64,000 bases of DNA, taken from contig JAJEKV010000067.1 in assembly GCA_021234155.1 (NCBI GenBank), forward strand, positions 2,400,091-2,464,090, written 5' to 3'. The notes under the pieces are model-generated. The model made no database searches and had not been told where the DNA came from. It worked only from the letters and a program-made list of their open reading frames with translations. A program made the translations under genes and the position numbers. The DNA is from Isoetes taiwanensis. Its lineage: Eukaryota; Streptophyta; Lycopodiopsida; Isoetales; Isoetaceae. Shown here one piece after another: positions 1 to 13,072 of this stretch; within the stretch, counting starts at the first letter, position 1, and each line of letters begins with the position of its first letter.

Positions 1-571
1 TTCTAATAACACTGCAGGTGCTAGGTGGAATTCTGACCATGCCAATGAAGGCTTAATTTAAATAACATGCCGGTAAATTATGGGTGTAATGTGGAGAAAA
101 TGTAAAAAATGTGCAAATGTGTGGAGGCTTGTTGCCGATGTAATTTGAAGTTAGACCTCTGGACTGGAAGAGGTATTAAGTCCAGCAAAAATATTTTCAA
201 TGGTTGATAATTTTGATGATGTGTGTCATGAATGGGAAGCATGTTAGTTGCAAAGAAGTTTGGATGACCTATAGATTTGAAGTTGAGACAGCAAAATCTA
301 GTGAACTTATAGTAGTTAAATTTGGATCTAAAGGTTTGTGATTTGCCTAGATCTAGTGGCTAGGATCAAGTGGGTTTTCTACATAAGAATGTAAATTCGT
401 GTAGAATTTAAATTTGGAAGATGACTTATGGGCAAAGTTCTTGAAGTTGTGAGTATGTTTCTTGGTCAGTTCAAAATATTACATTATATGTTGAAATCTT
501 TTGATTATGATTATGTGATTCTCCTATTTGTTGTCTCTGTTGCTACAATACTCAGACTTGTGTAAGTGATT
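1..571. other. No recognised feature
   Basis: AT-rich sequence with no convincing coding frame, RNA gene or repeat that recurs elsewhere in the window. It lies just outside the left edge of the degenerate 19-bp satellite. Confidence 0.5.
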
Positions 572-1790
572 ACATGTTGGAGTGGTTTATGATGCCGGTA
601 GAGTGAGGCCTGGCCTATCTCATATACTGTAAGAGATTTGCCCGGGTTGGTGTAGTTAAGCAGCATTCTTGAGTTTTCGCGGGTGCGAAGATCATTTACT
701 TGTGCGGCAGCATGTTTGACCACCTTAATATTCAGAACCCTGGAGTGGCATATTTTAAAGATTTCGCGTGGCATGTTGAAGCGCAAACCTAAGTTGTATA
801 ATGCGGAGTCCTAAGATGGCATGTTGGAGCCTAGGTGGCATCTTGACCACCTTGGCATATTTGGAGCCTAGGTGGCATTTTGTAAGCCTAGGTGGTGCTT
901 GATACTGGCATGTTTGAGCCTAGGTGGCATGTTGAATAATTCATATGTTTGGAGCCCTGGAGTGGCGTGGTAGAACCCAGCGTGGCATATTTCGTTGGAC
1001 ATGTTTGGAACCGTAAACTGTGCGGTGGGTGGCGTATTTGTAACCTAGGTTGCGCCATTGGATCCTAGAGTGGCATGTTGGAACCTAGGTATGTTTGAGC
1101 CACATATATTCGGAAACCCGGTGTATTGGACCCTCACCCAGCATTTTGAATACACTTAAATGTTTGAGGCTACCAGCATCCTGAGTGGCATGTTGGAGCT
1201 CCTAGATGTAAGTTAGACCCATGGCATGCTGGTGAGTGAAGCGTCGTTTGGCTCATCTTGATGTTTAGGCCAACTTGGCATGTCAAAGCCTAGGTGGCAT
1301 GTTGGAGCCGGTGGCATGTTGCGGACCACCGGCATCACGTGAACCAAGGTGGCATGTTTGTTCGGTGGCATAATGGGAGTCTGGGTGGCATGTTGGATTC
1401 TGGAGTGGCGGGCCACCTTATGTGGAGCTTAGGTGGCATAATTTGGAACCTGGGTATGGTTGATCCGCCAGCATGTTTGAGCACGGGTGGCATGTTGGAG
1501 CCGCGTGGCATGTGGGCCCAGCATGTTGGCGATAAGTGGCATGTTGGATCCCGTAGTAATGAGCACAGCGTGTTCCAAACTGGTGGCGTGTTTTGAGCTC
1601 ATCTTGCCATGTTTTACGGAGCCACCTTGGCATGTTAAAAATTCAAGGTGGCATGTTGGTGCCGCATTGGCATGTTGAGCCACCTTGGCATGTTGAGCCT
1701 GGAGTGGCATGTTGGAGCAGTGGCATTTTGGGCCTGCCAGTGGCATATTGGAATTTCGTCCGTTGCCCACTTGTTTGGTTCCGGTATATG
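572..1790. repeat. Degenerate 19-bp satellite (block 1)
   Basis: The core TGGCATGTT recurs roughly every 19 bp, with spacers of the GCCTAGG, GCCACCT and GCCCGCG types. This is the same array family as 28,055-31,815 but with many small indels. Landmark variants appear in the same order in both places: a monomer with GCATTTTGTA lies at about 870 and at about 30,860, and an AATGGGAGTCT/AATGGAGTCT variant lies at about 1,370 and at about 31,410. The array is therefore the counterpart of the right end of the big array, not an independent one. Short open frames across it come from the stop-poor monomer and are not genes. Confidence 0.85.
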
Positions 1791-2765
1791 ATTTGCCTTC
1801 TTTTTATATGTCTAGATAAACCAGCACTGCCCCTTGGACCTAGTCTAGTAAACGACCTTTGTTAGCCTGAGATCCTCTTTTATCATATCGCGGTCCTTTT
1901 CCACGGTACATCCATGGTTAATTTTTCGCCATTTTACGGCGTAGATAATTGATTCACGATTTATAATCATTTATCTTCAAAAAATGGAGTTACAATTTAC
2001 ATAATTATCTATTTTCAAGAAATCATAAGTAATGCATCTTTTAGTTTTTTTTTTCTTTGATTTTTGCATATTTGTTTCTTGGTACTTTTGAGTTTTGCTA
2101 CATCACAGAATAATACCTATCTGAGGTACACCAGCATGGCAAACACATTGAGCACCTTTACTAAATTCCATTAGTTTAGGTACTCTGTCTATTCTTATGA
2201 TTTTTGATGCTTTGTTATTAAGAAAAAATCCTTAAGTCTCATATATAAACTTTTGGACATGAATTTTTGCTTGAATCTGCAAGTTTAAAATAAATTTGGA
2301 TAATGATAAATTAGGCGATGTTTTGCAATTGGTTTCATTTTAATAGTTTCGCGGTTTGGTGAGTTCTTGCTTAAATTGCATTAATGTGGCCAAAAAAGTC
2401 AGCGTTAACGCCAAAATTTCTGAACATCATAAATGACATGGAAGAGTATAATGTATCACGTTGCCCATAAATTTATGCTTCTCAAATGGTAATTTCTTGC
2501 AGTCATAATGCATTTTATTGTCTTCCTTCTTTCTTTTGTTGCTTTATTGTTTTTTATACTTTGCTTCTTTCTTTTGTTTTGCCTTTAAATTTTAGTTTTT
2601 CTTTCTTTTGTTTGTTTTAATTATGGTTTGAATATGACACGTGGGCCAGATATGCCTAACCACGTTCAATTGAAGAGAAACTCTTGGCATAAATAATTGA
2701 AGTACAGGTTGTTATACACGAAGTTGATGCCAAAAACGAAGAAAAGAAAAAGAGGTGACTATGGA
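1791..2765. repeat. Non-coding part of duplicated block (counterpart of 31,816-32,860)
   Basis: Sequence between the satellite and the first Copia LTR, alignable along its length with 31,816-32,860. It is AT-rich, with T-runs and CTTTCTTTTGTTTG-type pyrimidine tracts near 2,530-2,620. No open frame with a recognisable product was found. It may be part of a larger decayed transposon, but no termini were seen. Confidence 0.6.
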
Positions 2766-3872
2766 GATAGGTATGTTGTATCAAACAAATAGTCCACATT
2801 ATTAAAAGTATCACCTGTTATGCTAGGTAATAGGTGGTGTGAGACTTCGCCAGCATATTTAAGGATTGTAGCGAAAGTGTAGAGGCTTAGATTTAACTAG
2901 ATGTAGGGGGCTGTTGATTTGCGGTCTACACTATATTAAATCGAGCCTCTTGGTCTTATTGAGGTTTTTTTTTATCTCAAGTTTGGAGAGCCTCATTTAA
3001 ACACGTTTCCTTCATGCTTTGGCATATTTATTTCTCTTTGTTTCTTATTTTTGTGGTCATGAGAAACCCGGTGACTTTGCTTCGCGTGATCATAGGCTAG
3101 CTTGCTGCATGTGTAACATGCCAAAAGACTCCACTGATTAGCGATTGGCCATTATCTTTGGGGTTCGTCGCGATCACTTTCTTTTAGCCTTCATACCAGC
3201 GTGTCTTTTGGGCTCTCATGCTTCTTCGTTTTGAAAACTTCACGTATATTACTTTCCCTTAGATTCTTGATCAATCGTTGATATGTTTGCTTCGGAGGCC
3301 TTTTTTTTTTCATGTTTTAGTTGTTGAAATTTAGTTCAATGTAGATTCCGAGTTGTAACTAATGCCTTAGCTTAGATGGTCCTTATTTAAAACCGGAATA
3401 GATTTCCATCTTTCACCTTTACTTTCTAATGGAACTTTAGAATTTTACAGGAGCACAACCTGATGAATATGAAATAGCCTGGATCAAATCAAACAGCTTC
3501 TTCAATTCCAACTCCCAATAGAGCCTCAGCCAGATCCAACTTTACATGCATGCTTTGTGTATATATCCATTGATCCTTTTTGGCTTAAATAGTTTGATCT
3601 GTCGGTTAGCATTCGGTTCCCGGATCACCGGTCGCGGATCGGGTGAGTCTTGCCTCCATTTTTATATACTATATATCCACGGGCATCGGACGGCTTCGAA
3701 CCATTGGAATAGCTGCAATTGCAAAATGGAAATAGTTTGAATCTGTGAATACCTTAGGGCATATGATTTTACAACCATATACCATAGCAAAGCACGACCT
3801 AATTCACTTCCGCGACCTTTCGCGCGAGAACAAGCGTCCATAGCCTGTAATTAATCATTGTCAGCTCCAACA
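2766..3872 (-). mobile_element. Copia-type LTR, block 1 copy E1
   Basis: On the minus strand the LTR starts at 3,872 with TGTTGGAG, directly after a purine-rich polypurine tract (the plus strand reads CATTCCTCCTTTATC). It runs to about 2,766, where the plus strand reads GGTATGTTGTATCA. The same 1.1-kb unit recurs at 9,321-10,440, 32,861-33,939 and, split by an insertion, at 36,037-36,435 plus 39,149-39,857. The LTR start and polypurine tract are clear; the far end is inferred from where the copies begin to share sequence. Confidence 0.6.
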
Positions 3873-4600
3873 TTCCTCCTTTATCGCATATGTGCATGTC
3901 GAGGAGAGTCTTTTTAAAATTTGCTGATCAGCGTTTAAGCCATCTTTCGAACTTTGTAAACTTACTTTAGGTTAATTAGCAAGTAAACACATCAGCTATT
4001 TGAGTTTGAAGTGCTAATGTATTCCCATCTGGATATATTTCTTGCACGCCCGATTCCACGATGCAGTGCATGTTCAACTCTATATGCTTGGTCCTTTCAT
4101 ATTCACAAATTTTAGCCACAACTTTTTGAGAAACAATGGGGTTCGTCTTTGCTTTCTGTTTTGAACACATCCTGGATTCTTCTAATAAATCTTAGAGCCA
4201 CTTCCTTCTTTAGCAGATGCTAAGAGAGTGAATATTCTAGGCGAAGACATTGTTTCTACCGCTTTGCTTTTGGTTTTAACCAGGGATTTGGCCCACTGCT
4301 TTGAAAATAACATATCCGGAAGTTGACTTTCCTCATGCTTAAAGTCCCCTCCCGTTCGCATCAGCGTAGCACCGTTTTCAAAGTGGGGTATTTAAATCGT
4401 TCCAAAATGTAAAGTTGCTACAATACATCAAAATTCTTTTCCCTTTATCAATGTGCTTGTTTTGCAGGATTGTGACATCACAACTCAAGAATATTTGTGC
4501 ATATGCTATATATCACAGTGAGTATTGTTTGTAGTATAAAAGAACCCCTTCTTGAGCCACAGCATGTTTTATATCTTCCAGGCTGCTGTTTAAAATCCTT
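3873..4600 (-). pseudogene. Copia RNase H remnant (E1, block 1)
   Basis: Minus-strand remnant of the C-terminal RNase H region of a Ty1/Copia polyprotein. The stretch at 3,976-4,170 reads ERTKHIELNMH and then QIADVFT, the conserved end of Copia RNase H (KHI-ELDxHF ... TxxQxADxFTK). Many stops and shifts break the frame, so no enzyme can be made. It directly precedes the polypurine tract and LTR on the minus strand, the order expected for Copia. The corresponding stretches are 10,441-11,405, 33,940-34,600 and 39,858-40,560. Confidence 0.75.
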
Positions 4601-4604
4601 AATT

Positions 4605-4880
4605 TATATTATTGCATGTACAAAATCAACACCATATAGTATATTACTGAAATCTTATAGTATTTTGCAAATCTTGTTATCTGATTATCATAATTTCTAT
4701 ACATCCATACCCCCTGGCTTGAGATTTTGGTAATGCGATTAGCCAAGATTAAGGAATAAAGAGGGGTGAATAATATGCCTATCCAATGACTCGTTGCAGA
4801 GTCACTTGCGTGTGAATATGCACCCAAACAAAGGGGGTTTAAGAATTAATGAAGGCCACAATGTGTAATGTGGTTTGTGT
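4605..4880. mobile_element. Decayed copy of foldback element
   Basis: Matches the loop and right arm of the foldback element at 38,691-39,148. Shared landmarks are GCATGTACAAAATCAACACC, TTATAGTATTTT and GTGTGAATATGCACCCAAA followed by AAAGGGGGTTTAAG. The left inverted arm is not recognisable, so this copy is a half element. It lies inside block 1 where Copia homology stops. Confidence 0.65.
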
Positions 4881-7140
4881 TATAGGTTAAAAAGAATTTT
4901 TGCCCCTTAGAACGTGAAAATTGTCTATGATTGTTGACATACATGCTACAGGACACTTTGTGCCTAAAGGCGGTAATGCTTCCTACGGACTATCTCTAAA
5001 GAGTGGTTTCCAAGCGAGAAACAAAACAAATCATAGCCAAACCTAAATATTCGGTCTAAGTATTTTGAAGGGAATAAAAACATACTTTTCAAACAGCTGT
5101 AATACAAGGCTTTGCATTAAGAGTCCAAATTTTGCAAAGGATGTAAACCAGCTTCATGAGATATGCATAATAAATATGGGAAAATCTTGGTTAGAAAGAA
5201 ACATAGAAATAGGTATGCATACAAATGGCATACAGGCTAGAACTAAATTCACCGAGAACATATCAAATGAAATGGATTGTAATGGATATAGATCAAAACC
5301 TTCATGGTGAAATATGCCGGAAACCCGAAACCAAGAATAGATGCACCAAGCGAAATGGCCAAAGGTAAGACCAAAGAGCTTATGATTCATAAAATTGAAA
5401 CCCGATCTGCATTATGGTCTTCTTTAACAATCTAATAACAATGCGTGTGTGGCATCTCTGAAGATGGTAGCAGCACTCAACACATTCTTGAAATCATTGA
5501 CAAAGTGGAAGCTTAGAAGATTTTAAAGTCAATCCTAAATCCGTAATATGCAGGTGGCATTAAGCCATTGATACACGCAATTCATTAAAGACAACTGTGC
5601 CATGGCCTTGGGACGTAGTGTTTGTGTTTATCTTAGTAGATAATAGGTAATACCCATTTGAGATAAAATACGTGCTTCAAGCACGGTAAAAAGAACAAAT
5701 ATGGCTTAGGACATTTGCAAGCCTTCAATCTATTATGCTTTTGAAGAAGGCGAGGGTGTGTACATAACCAAAAGTGTTCAATAGTTGCCCCTCTTTATGC
5801 CTTCCTTTAAAATGTAAAGAGGCTCTAAAGCACTCTTTATTCTTCATATTATCTCTTACACCCTTGTTATTTCTATTCTCACGGTATTGCACCGAGTGAC
5901 ATTTACTTAAGATTTAGATCTGTATAAATCTCCCAACACATTTAGCACAACCAAGAAGTCCATTAGTAAAATTATGCATCTTTGCTATGAGAAAAACTTG
6001 GCCCAACAACTATTCAATGAGTTTGAAACATGGCAAAGGGATGAATTCAATAAATCATTTATGTGGAATTATGTCAATAAATAAAAGAAAGAAATAGTAT
6101 ACTACGATTTGGAACGAGAGCTTCCGAGGAAGAAGCGAGAAAGGGGAGAGTGAGGAAAAATCAGCCATGTGGCATATACGTATGCTTTTCGAGAGGCTGT
6201 ATATTTTCCCTAACCAACTTACACTCCCGGCTTAGCTTTTGTTTTACTGATATGCAGATTGAGATACAAGGCTCAAAGTACTCACATGAGAATAATTCCT
6301 TACATAGTTGAGAGGCTGCTCCAAAGTCTTCATGAGCCAGGAAGAAATTCCTTGCATGTACCAATTTTGGGCATCGCTCTACTTGAATCAAGGCCAAATC
6401 AAAGACCACTGTGGAAATCACGAGGCTTCCGGAAAGCAAAGAGCGAAATATGGGGCTATGGAAAATGCCTTGTTGGAATGCGGCTTGCGAAGTGCGACCC
6501 TTCTTGTGAGAGGGAGAATGGTAGGCAGGATTTGCTTAGAATCTCCATACTTTTTCAAAACCATCGAGACTTGGTTCTTCTCACGGCTATGGCGCGGCCT
6601 TTTCTCGAACAATAGGGCCTTATAATAATCACGAATACAGGCCAAATCAAAGACCTGCTGGAAATGCGAGGCTTTTGGGAAATAAGGCGAAATATAAGAT
6701 ATGAATGACCTATGAGAATCATAGGCAAAGGTTTTTCGAATTTTAGCGACATCATCTGCCTTATGCCTGTAGAGAACCGAGGAAATACCTAAATGGTATG
6801 ACTAACCCTAAAGTATGCGACTCGAGAATACACTGCATGCACACTTCTAAATAAATCATAGAAATACAAAACAATGGGGATAGGGTACCTTTAAATAAAC
6901 CATGGAAATAAAAATAAAACCACCGCTACATGAGGGGTAAACCGGTAGAAGATATGGATTTCAAAGAGAAAAATACAGAGTAGCACTCTAGAGAAGTATT
7001 GATTAGGCAATGCCTACATGAGAATACCATCAAATCATATAAAAACCACTTAAACCCAGGTACAAAATACAAAAAACCCCCGTTATTTTTGCTTTCACAT
7101 ATTCCAATTCTCCTTGATGAAACTAGGGTGGCAAAAATTT
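4881..7140. other. Unassigned insert in block 1
   Basis: About 2.2 kb with no counterpart in block 2. There are scattered short frames on both strands but none with a recognisable domain. An imperfect internal duplication is visible: GGCCAAATCAAAGACC followed by a GAGGCTT motif occurs near 6,392-6,430 and again near 6,640-6,675. The 6,250-6,760 part is richer in GC and could be a decayed coding segment, but I cannot name it. Confidence 0.4.
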
Positions 7141-7981
7141 GAATCAAGCTTTTGATTCTATATATTGATTCCTATATTCCTCGGTGTGAGAGACCCCATA
7201 TCGTAAGATCGAGTCCATTTTTATAGACCATGCTTGGAAATAAAATTATACATTTGTCTTTTTATACTTTTCGATTGGGAAAATTCTTGGTTTTGGTTAG
7301 AGTTGAATCCTTAGCCTCTTCATTCCCAAGACAATAGAAGTTCAAATAGTCTTGGGATGGCGGTATGTGATCTTGTAGCGTTGGAGGGTGATTACATTGA
7401 ATACATCATGCATTTAATGCTTACTCTTTGGAAGCCGAAAGAATCTCCCTTAACTGGAGTCTTATCGAGGGACACCTTTTGTACGATGGAGATCACAATA
7501 TAGAAAACCTTTGTCCACTCGATTTTAGAAAAGATGTGTAGAGCTAATTCTATGGGAATCAAATGGATGGCACCTACCTTTTGTAAAGGGAGGTGGAGAA
7601 AAATGGCTTGCTATAACGGTGGGCACTTGACGTATGCGATAAAAACTATTCTATTCCTAAATTACATTCTATTCTATTCTCATTTGACTTGGGCACTCAT
7701 TTCATCTGCTCGTACCTTCACTAGTGGTACCGCGTGTATACATCCAAAGTATGGATCGCCTAGCGATTAGGGGTTCACGATTTTATATAACCACGACTGC
7801 AATGATGTGAGAGCAACAAGATATCATCTACAAAACCGCCATCCAATTGCCATTGTCAAAAAACCACTTTCCAAAAATACCAATCCGGTTCCCATTATAT
7901 ATAGCACACGACTCTATATGCGATGTCAATTTGTTACAACTATCCATATACAGCACCGCGCAAAACCACTCCATAGAATTT
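7141..7981 (-). pseudogene. Copia reverse transcriptase remnant (block 1)
   Basis: Minus-strand counterpart of 34,690-35,510. Near 7,815-7,850 the minus strand encodes VDDIL, the core of the Copia reverse-transcriptase active site (normally YVDD). The frame around it is full of shifts. Downstream on the same strand it was once continuous with the RNase H part at 3,873-4,600, now separated by the 2.2-kb insert. Confidence 0.6.
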
Positions 7982-8796
7982 ATTTATTTGCGTACCGAGT
8001 CGCCCATACCTCAAACTTGCATTTAAAGTTTGGCTTGACCAGTAATATACATCTAGGGTAAGAAAAGTAATTGCCTAACAGGGTGTTGGCTAATTCGCGG
8101 CCTCTGCCCAACCGAGGCCAAGTGGTCATACCGACTACGGGTTTCGATGGTATTTCCGGTTTTGGGCGTGAACATGGAGCTCACTTCCCCATACGAAGGT
8201 TAAGTTACTTCGTGGTGGTGATTTTACCGTATCGAGGGAGTAGTATCCTTGTAGGTCGGTTTAGGCGGGTGTGAGCCCTCTTTGCCCTTGTTGTGGCCTT
8301 CATCATTGAGACTGTGGGCATTGTCTGGTTTATGCCCTCGCACGGTTCCTGGGATTGGGTCAGGAGGCTCTGTTTCCAGGTGAGATTGAATAGCCAATTG
8401 CTGCTTCATGCTTATATCCTGGTGCCGGCGCTCATTGCGGCAGCAAGCCTTACATCTGGCGCATTAGCTTGGTTGGTGTGGTTGATTTGGAAGCGGCCGA
8501 TTTGGCGTGGATCTTCGGGGACCGGCTGACTGCGGCCTCGATTCTCGACTTCCAATTGAAGCTATTTCAAAAGCTTTTGAGTGTTCGGGGATTAGTAGGC
8601 GGAGGTTTTTCCATTGGCGGAGGAACTGGGTGTAGTAGATGGTGATGGCAGTTTATGCAGCCATTAGAGTTGGGTTGTTATGTAGATTATTCGAGGTATC
8701 AGCATCTCTTTGGGGCGATTCTCCTTCCTCTCATACTTGCTTTGTAACTTGGCCACCATTCTTTTTACCCAATATAATGTGACCGAGTTCGCCAAA
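7982..8796. other. GC-rich insert within Copia remnant
   Basis: This segment is absent from block 2: Copia homology stops after CATAGAATTT and resumes at ATCATCTGAGAACAAT. It is visibly richer in G+C than its surroundings, with runs such as GGAAGCGGCCGATTTGGCG. Open stretches exist on both strands (8,224-8,409 minus, 8,293-8,529 plus), but neither resembles a family I know. No target-site duplication is evident. Confidence 0.45.
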
Positions 8797-9320
8797 ATAT
8801 CATCTGAGAACAATATGCAATTGCCATTTATCAAAAATCACCTTAAAAACACATATCCCCTTGGCTAGAAATTAATACATCTACAACCCCTTTATATCCT
8901 ATTATAAATGCATCAAAACTAGAAACAAAGAATGGGATTTGTCATAAAATTAAATAAAATGAAGAACATGGCCGAGCTCCCATAAATTAAGACAAAAGGA
9001 ATGCAGTCACTGAGAATCCTAGAATCTTGTAAATAATACTTGTATGCGACTAAGATACCACATTGTATCATGCAAAGGTAAAGCTTGCCAAATGAGCTGT
9101 TATATGCTTACATATGCAAATCTTTGATACTTTTTCCATTTTCAAGTTGTAATATATACACAAAAAAGATTCATAATTTGCAATGGGAATGGAGATATGC
9201 TAGATCCTAGCGGAGTCTAATATTTTACGACCACCATATCTTGAATAGAAGTCCACTTAATTCTAAAAGCACCCGTTGAGCTTTGAGAATGATCTAGCTT
9301 TTCTTGTGGAACTTCAAGGA
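8797..9320 (-). mobile_element. Copia internal remnant (block 1)
   Basis: Alignable with 35,525-36,036. It carries the landmarks ATATGCAATTGCCATT (just upstream of the VDD motif in intact copies), CATCAAAACTAGAAACAAAG and the CATATCTTGAATAGAAGTCC stretch. No open frame survives. Confidence 0.6.
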
Positions 9321-10440
9321 GATTGGTATATTTATCAGACAAATAGTCCACATTATTAAAGTATCATATTAACTATTAACCACCTAGTGGTTAGCATTGT
9401 ACACATGCTAGCCTCGATTGGTGTGACTACACTTAGCATATTTAGGTTAGCATAAGTGTAGGGCTTAGATTTAGCTAGATGTAGGCTTCCGGTTTGCGGT
9501 CTACACTATATTAAATGAGCCTCTTGGATGTATTCATGTTTTATCTCAAGTTTGGAGAGCCTCTCTCATTTGGCTTTTCGTTCCTTCCACGCTTTGTACA
9601 TATTTGTTTCTCACTTGTTCTTATTTTGTGGTCATGAGAATAGGCTTTGTAGCATCGAGAGTCACTGGCATGGTGTATGCCAAGAACTCACAATTAACAG
9701 GTGCGCCATTATCACGGGTTCATCATGATCTGCTTTCTTTTAAAAGCCTTCACATGCGGTTATTCTTTGCATCTCTCTCAGCTAGCTTCTTGGGTTTTGA
9801 AAACTTCACGTATATTTTCTACTTTGTTACCCAATCAATGCGTTGATATATGTTTTAGCGATTCTTTTTTCATAGTTTTTATTTGTGTTGGAATTTGAAG
9901 TTCAATATGGAATTCGATTGTAACTAATGTAACGTAGCTTAAAGTGGTTCACTATTATTTAAAACCAAATGAATTCATCTTCGACTTTATTTCCAATGGT
10001 TTAAATTTTATCGAGCACAACCATATTAGATATGAAATAGCCTCGATTAAATCAAGCAACTTCTTCAATTCAACTTGTGGAAGCTTCATCCAATCACTTT
10101 GTCACCAGCGTGTATATCCATTGATCCTTTTAAGCTTAAATGGTTTAGATCAATGCGGTTAGCGATGCGATTCCGGGATCTGGCCGGATCGGTCGGTCTT
10201 GCCTCCATTTTTATATATTATATATCCCACAGGGCTTAGCTCTAGACTTTTGACTTCTAGAACCATTGGAATAACAATTACACAAATAAATTTGTTTGAA
10301 TATGAATACCTTAGGGCATATGATTTTTACAACCATGCCATAGCATAGCAAAGCTTTGACCTAATTCACTTCCGCGACCTTTCATATGAGGAACAACGCT
10401 AATCTCCCTTAACTATATGATAATCATTGTCAACTCAACA
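9321..10440 (-). mobile_element. Copia-type LTR, block 1 copy E2
   Basis: Same LTR as 2,766-3,872. The minus-strand start TGTTGAG is at 10,440 (one C lost relative to the other copies), preceded by the polypurine tract. The far end is near GGTATATTTATCAGACAAATAG. Unlike its block 2 counterpart it is not interrupted: the sequence reads GCGCCATTATCACGGGTTC at about 9,703, exactly where block 2 carries 2.7 kb of foreign DNA. Confidence 0.6.
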
Positions 10441-11405
10441 TTCCTCCTTTATCATATAATACGTATCGAGAGAGAGTCTTTTAGCTGCCGGATCAAAGCG
10501 TTTAAATATCTCGACTTTGTAAACTTATTTTCAATTAGTGCTTTGTGCAAACACATCGGCCCTCTTTGTTTGAGTGCTAATGTATTCCATACGGATATAT
10601 TTCTTGCACCTTGATTTCCACGATAGAAGTGCATGTTCAACTCTATATGCTTGGTCCTTTCATGGTCAGCTGGATTTTTCACAATTGCCATACAACTTTG
10701 GCTGTCAGGTTAAAATCTTTGTTGCCTCTGTTTGAACACATCCCTAGTTCTTCTAATAATCTTGAGCCATACTGCTTCTTTTCAGATGCTTTAGAGGCGA
10801 CTGAATATTCTGGTGAGACATTACTCTTTTGCCTTGCTTTTTGGTTCTCAGATATGGTTCTGCTAGAAAAATAACATATCGGAAGTTGACTTTCTCATAC
10901 TTAAGTCCCTCCCAGTCACGCATCCTTTGTATGCTTCCATTTCAAATTAAATTGTTAAATCTGATTTCAAAATCTCACAGTTCTTAGTATGAATTCTTTT
11001 TCACCGCTTTATCGATGTGCTTGTTTGGGATTGCTTGTGACATCTCACGCTCAAGATATTTACTTTGCATATGCTATATGCAATTAGAATTGTTTGACAA
11101 ATATAAAGGCAACCTATGAGAGAGCCTTGTAATTTGCCTTATCTTCCACCTTTCTTTTGTTACATTCGGTTATTCCCTTACGATAAACTAGGGGTGGCAA
11201 TAAATTTGTGAATCAAGCGATTCTATATTGATTCTATATTCCTAGAATTGTGAGACCCCCAAATGGTAGATCAGTCATTTTATGAACCATGTGGCAAATA
11301 AATTATCTATTGTCTTGCTGCTTTTGATTGGGAAAATTCTTTGGTTTTACGGTTCAATTGGATCTTAGCCTCTTGATTCCCGAGGCAATAGGATTCAAAT
11401 AGTCT
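10441..11405 (-). pseudogene. Copia RNase H remnant (E2, block 1)
   Basis: Minus-strand RNase H remnant. Residues ERTKHIELNMHFYRG and then HKALIENKFTK are readable at 10,452-10,691, corresponding to the conserved RNase H end and the polyprotein tail. Multiple frame breaks make it non-functional. It is the block 1 counterpart of 39,858-40,835. Confidence 0.7.
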
Positions 11406-13065
11406 TAGGCCAATATACATTGCTAGCATGTGTGATGATTGGAATATCATGAGCTCGTGCATTTACAATGGGATATTATAATGCTATGGCCATCTTAACT
11501 TTGTACACTCTACAGGTTATAGTAGTTTCACTACTTGTTTGGTTTGTCGAGTCTCACATTCCAAGGATCACATGGTTTTATTATTCAGCACTCATTGGCA
11601 TCGAGGGGTTCTAGAATTTAGTGGACCTCTGCTTTGGTAAAATATTGAAAACTCACAACAATGAAGAAGCGGATCTTTGAGTAGGTTTTCTTGATGTATT
11701 TATCTTAATCTAAAAGATACTAAGTATCATGCAAGAGTAAAGCTTGCCAAATGAGCTGTTATATGCCCAGCATGCAAGTGATGATACTTTCCATTTTCAA
11801 GTTGTAACATATCTACAAAAGATTCATAATTTTGCAATAGGGCTGGAATATGGAATCGCGGTCTAATATTTACGGCCACCATATCTTGAGTAGAGTCCGC
11901 AATTCAAAGCACCAGCGACACGAGAATGGTCTAGATTTTTGTGGAACTTCAGGGGTGACTTTGGAACTTGTTATTAGCCTGACCTTTATTTCAGAATAAG
12001 AACATCATTTAGAGCAATTGGGATGAAACTATCTAGAAGAGAACAATGGAAAGTTAGTACCCAAAAGTGTGAATCTACTATAAATTATGTCTGCGAATTT
12101 GCAAAGGTATAAACCTCTAAATGGTAGACAACTCATTTAAAATAGAAGTAACTTTAAACAGGTTCGTTGTTTGCTATCCTTTACAAACATCCATCACCAC
12201 ATAAAAAAAACATCAACGATACCAAACAATACCTCCAACATTTCGTGTACATTTCTTTTGTAAACTCCCTAATAATCATATGTGGACTTATCGGCTCTAG
12301 TTTTCAACGTGGACCAAATATTAAAAGGTCAGTGTCCCGCTAGCGGTGGTGCAACCATCCATATAACGGTCCGCAGGACAGAGTTTAGCGATAAAGGCAA
12401 CCCGAGAGAGGGCCAGAATAGAATAGGAATAGAATAGAATAGGGCAAGACAGATAGAGGCTAGAATAGAATAGAATAGAATAGAAATAGAATAGAATAGA
12501 ATAGATAACCCAAACAACTCAATGATTCTCGGGTATCCTCTTCATGATAAAAATAATTATCAAAATAATCCTCTCATTTTGTTCATCATCTCTATATGTT
12601 AGATCATATAACAACTCCAAGCATTAGCTCTCCTTCTGTCCTTTCTTCTAATTTTCTTTGAGGTGAATCTAAAAAGAAAGATTATGAAAATTTGGTTTTG
12701 ATAGAGCACCAACAAGATAATTCTCCTCATTGGTAAGCTGATGCTCTTGATAAAAGCGAGGCTTACAAGAGTTATCAACAAAGAGTTTGTGTAGGCTCTG
12801 ATTTAGCATGGTTGCAACAATGATAAACCAAAACCAGGTGGTTTGAAAATTTATAGGTTGTCCTATTTTATTTTTTTTGTAATGCATTGTTTCCCTATTT
12901 GAAATATGTTGCATAAATTTGTAGATCGGTCACATAGAAAGTAAGCAATTGACTTCCTTTTGAAGGGGCAGCACATATCCTAAATTTCGTTGCAAGATTA
13001 TTGGTTTTGTATGTTTCTGTTTGTTATATGTGTTGAATCACTTAGTATGATTTGGTGCTTTTGCT
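11406..13065. repeat. Repeat B, first direct copy (block 1, proximal part)
   Basis: Counterpart of 40,836-43,345. It starts around the TTGCTAGCATG landmark, passes CAGGTTATAGTAGTTTCACTACTTG, the CTCCCTAATAATCATATGTGG stretch and the pentanucleotide array, and ends at the LINE insertion site. It lacks the SINE and the ORF1-only element found in block 2, so those two inserted after the blocks separated or were lost here. No coding frame was recognised. Confidence 0.7.
12413..12506. repeat. (GAATA)n microsatellite
   Basis: Imperfect GAATA/AATAG pentanucleotide array, interrupted by GGGCAAGACAGATAGAGG. It sits at a fixed place in repeat B, between GATAAGGCAAC and ATAACCCAA. Paralogous arrays at 19,293, 42,073 and 46,751 are longer and purer. 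Confidence 0.9.
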
Positions 13066-13072
13066 ATAAAGA

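Noticed and set aside
6259-6755. Coding gene or PPR-like segment in the 6.3-6.7 kb region
   Set aside because: Overlapping frames on both strands of similar length, no motif that holds over more than a few residues, and an internal imperfect duplication.
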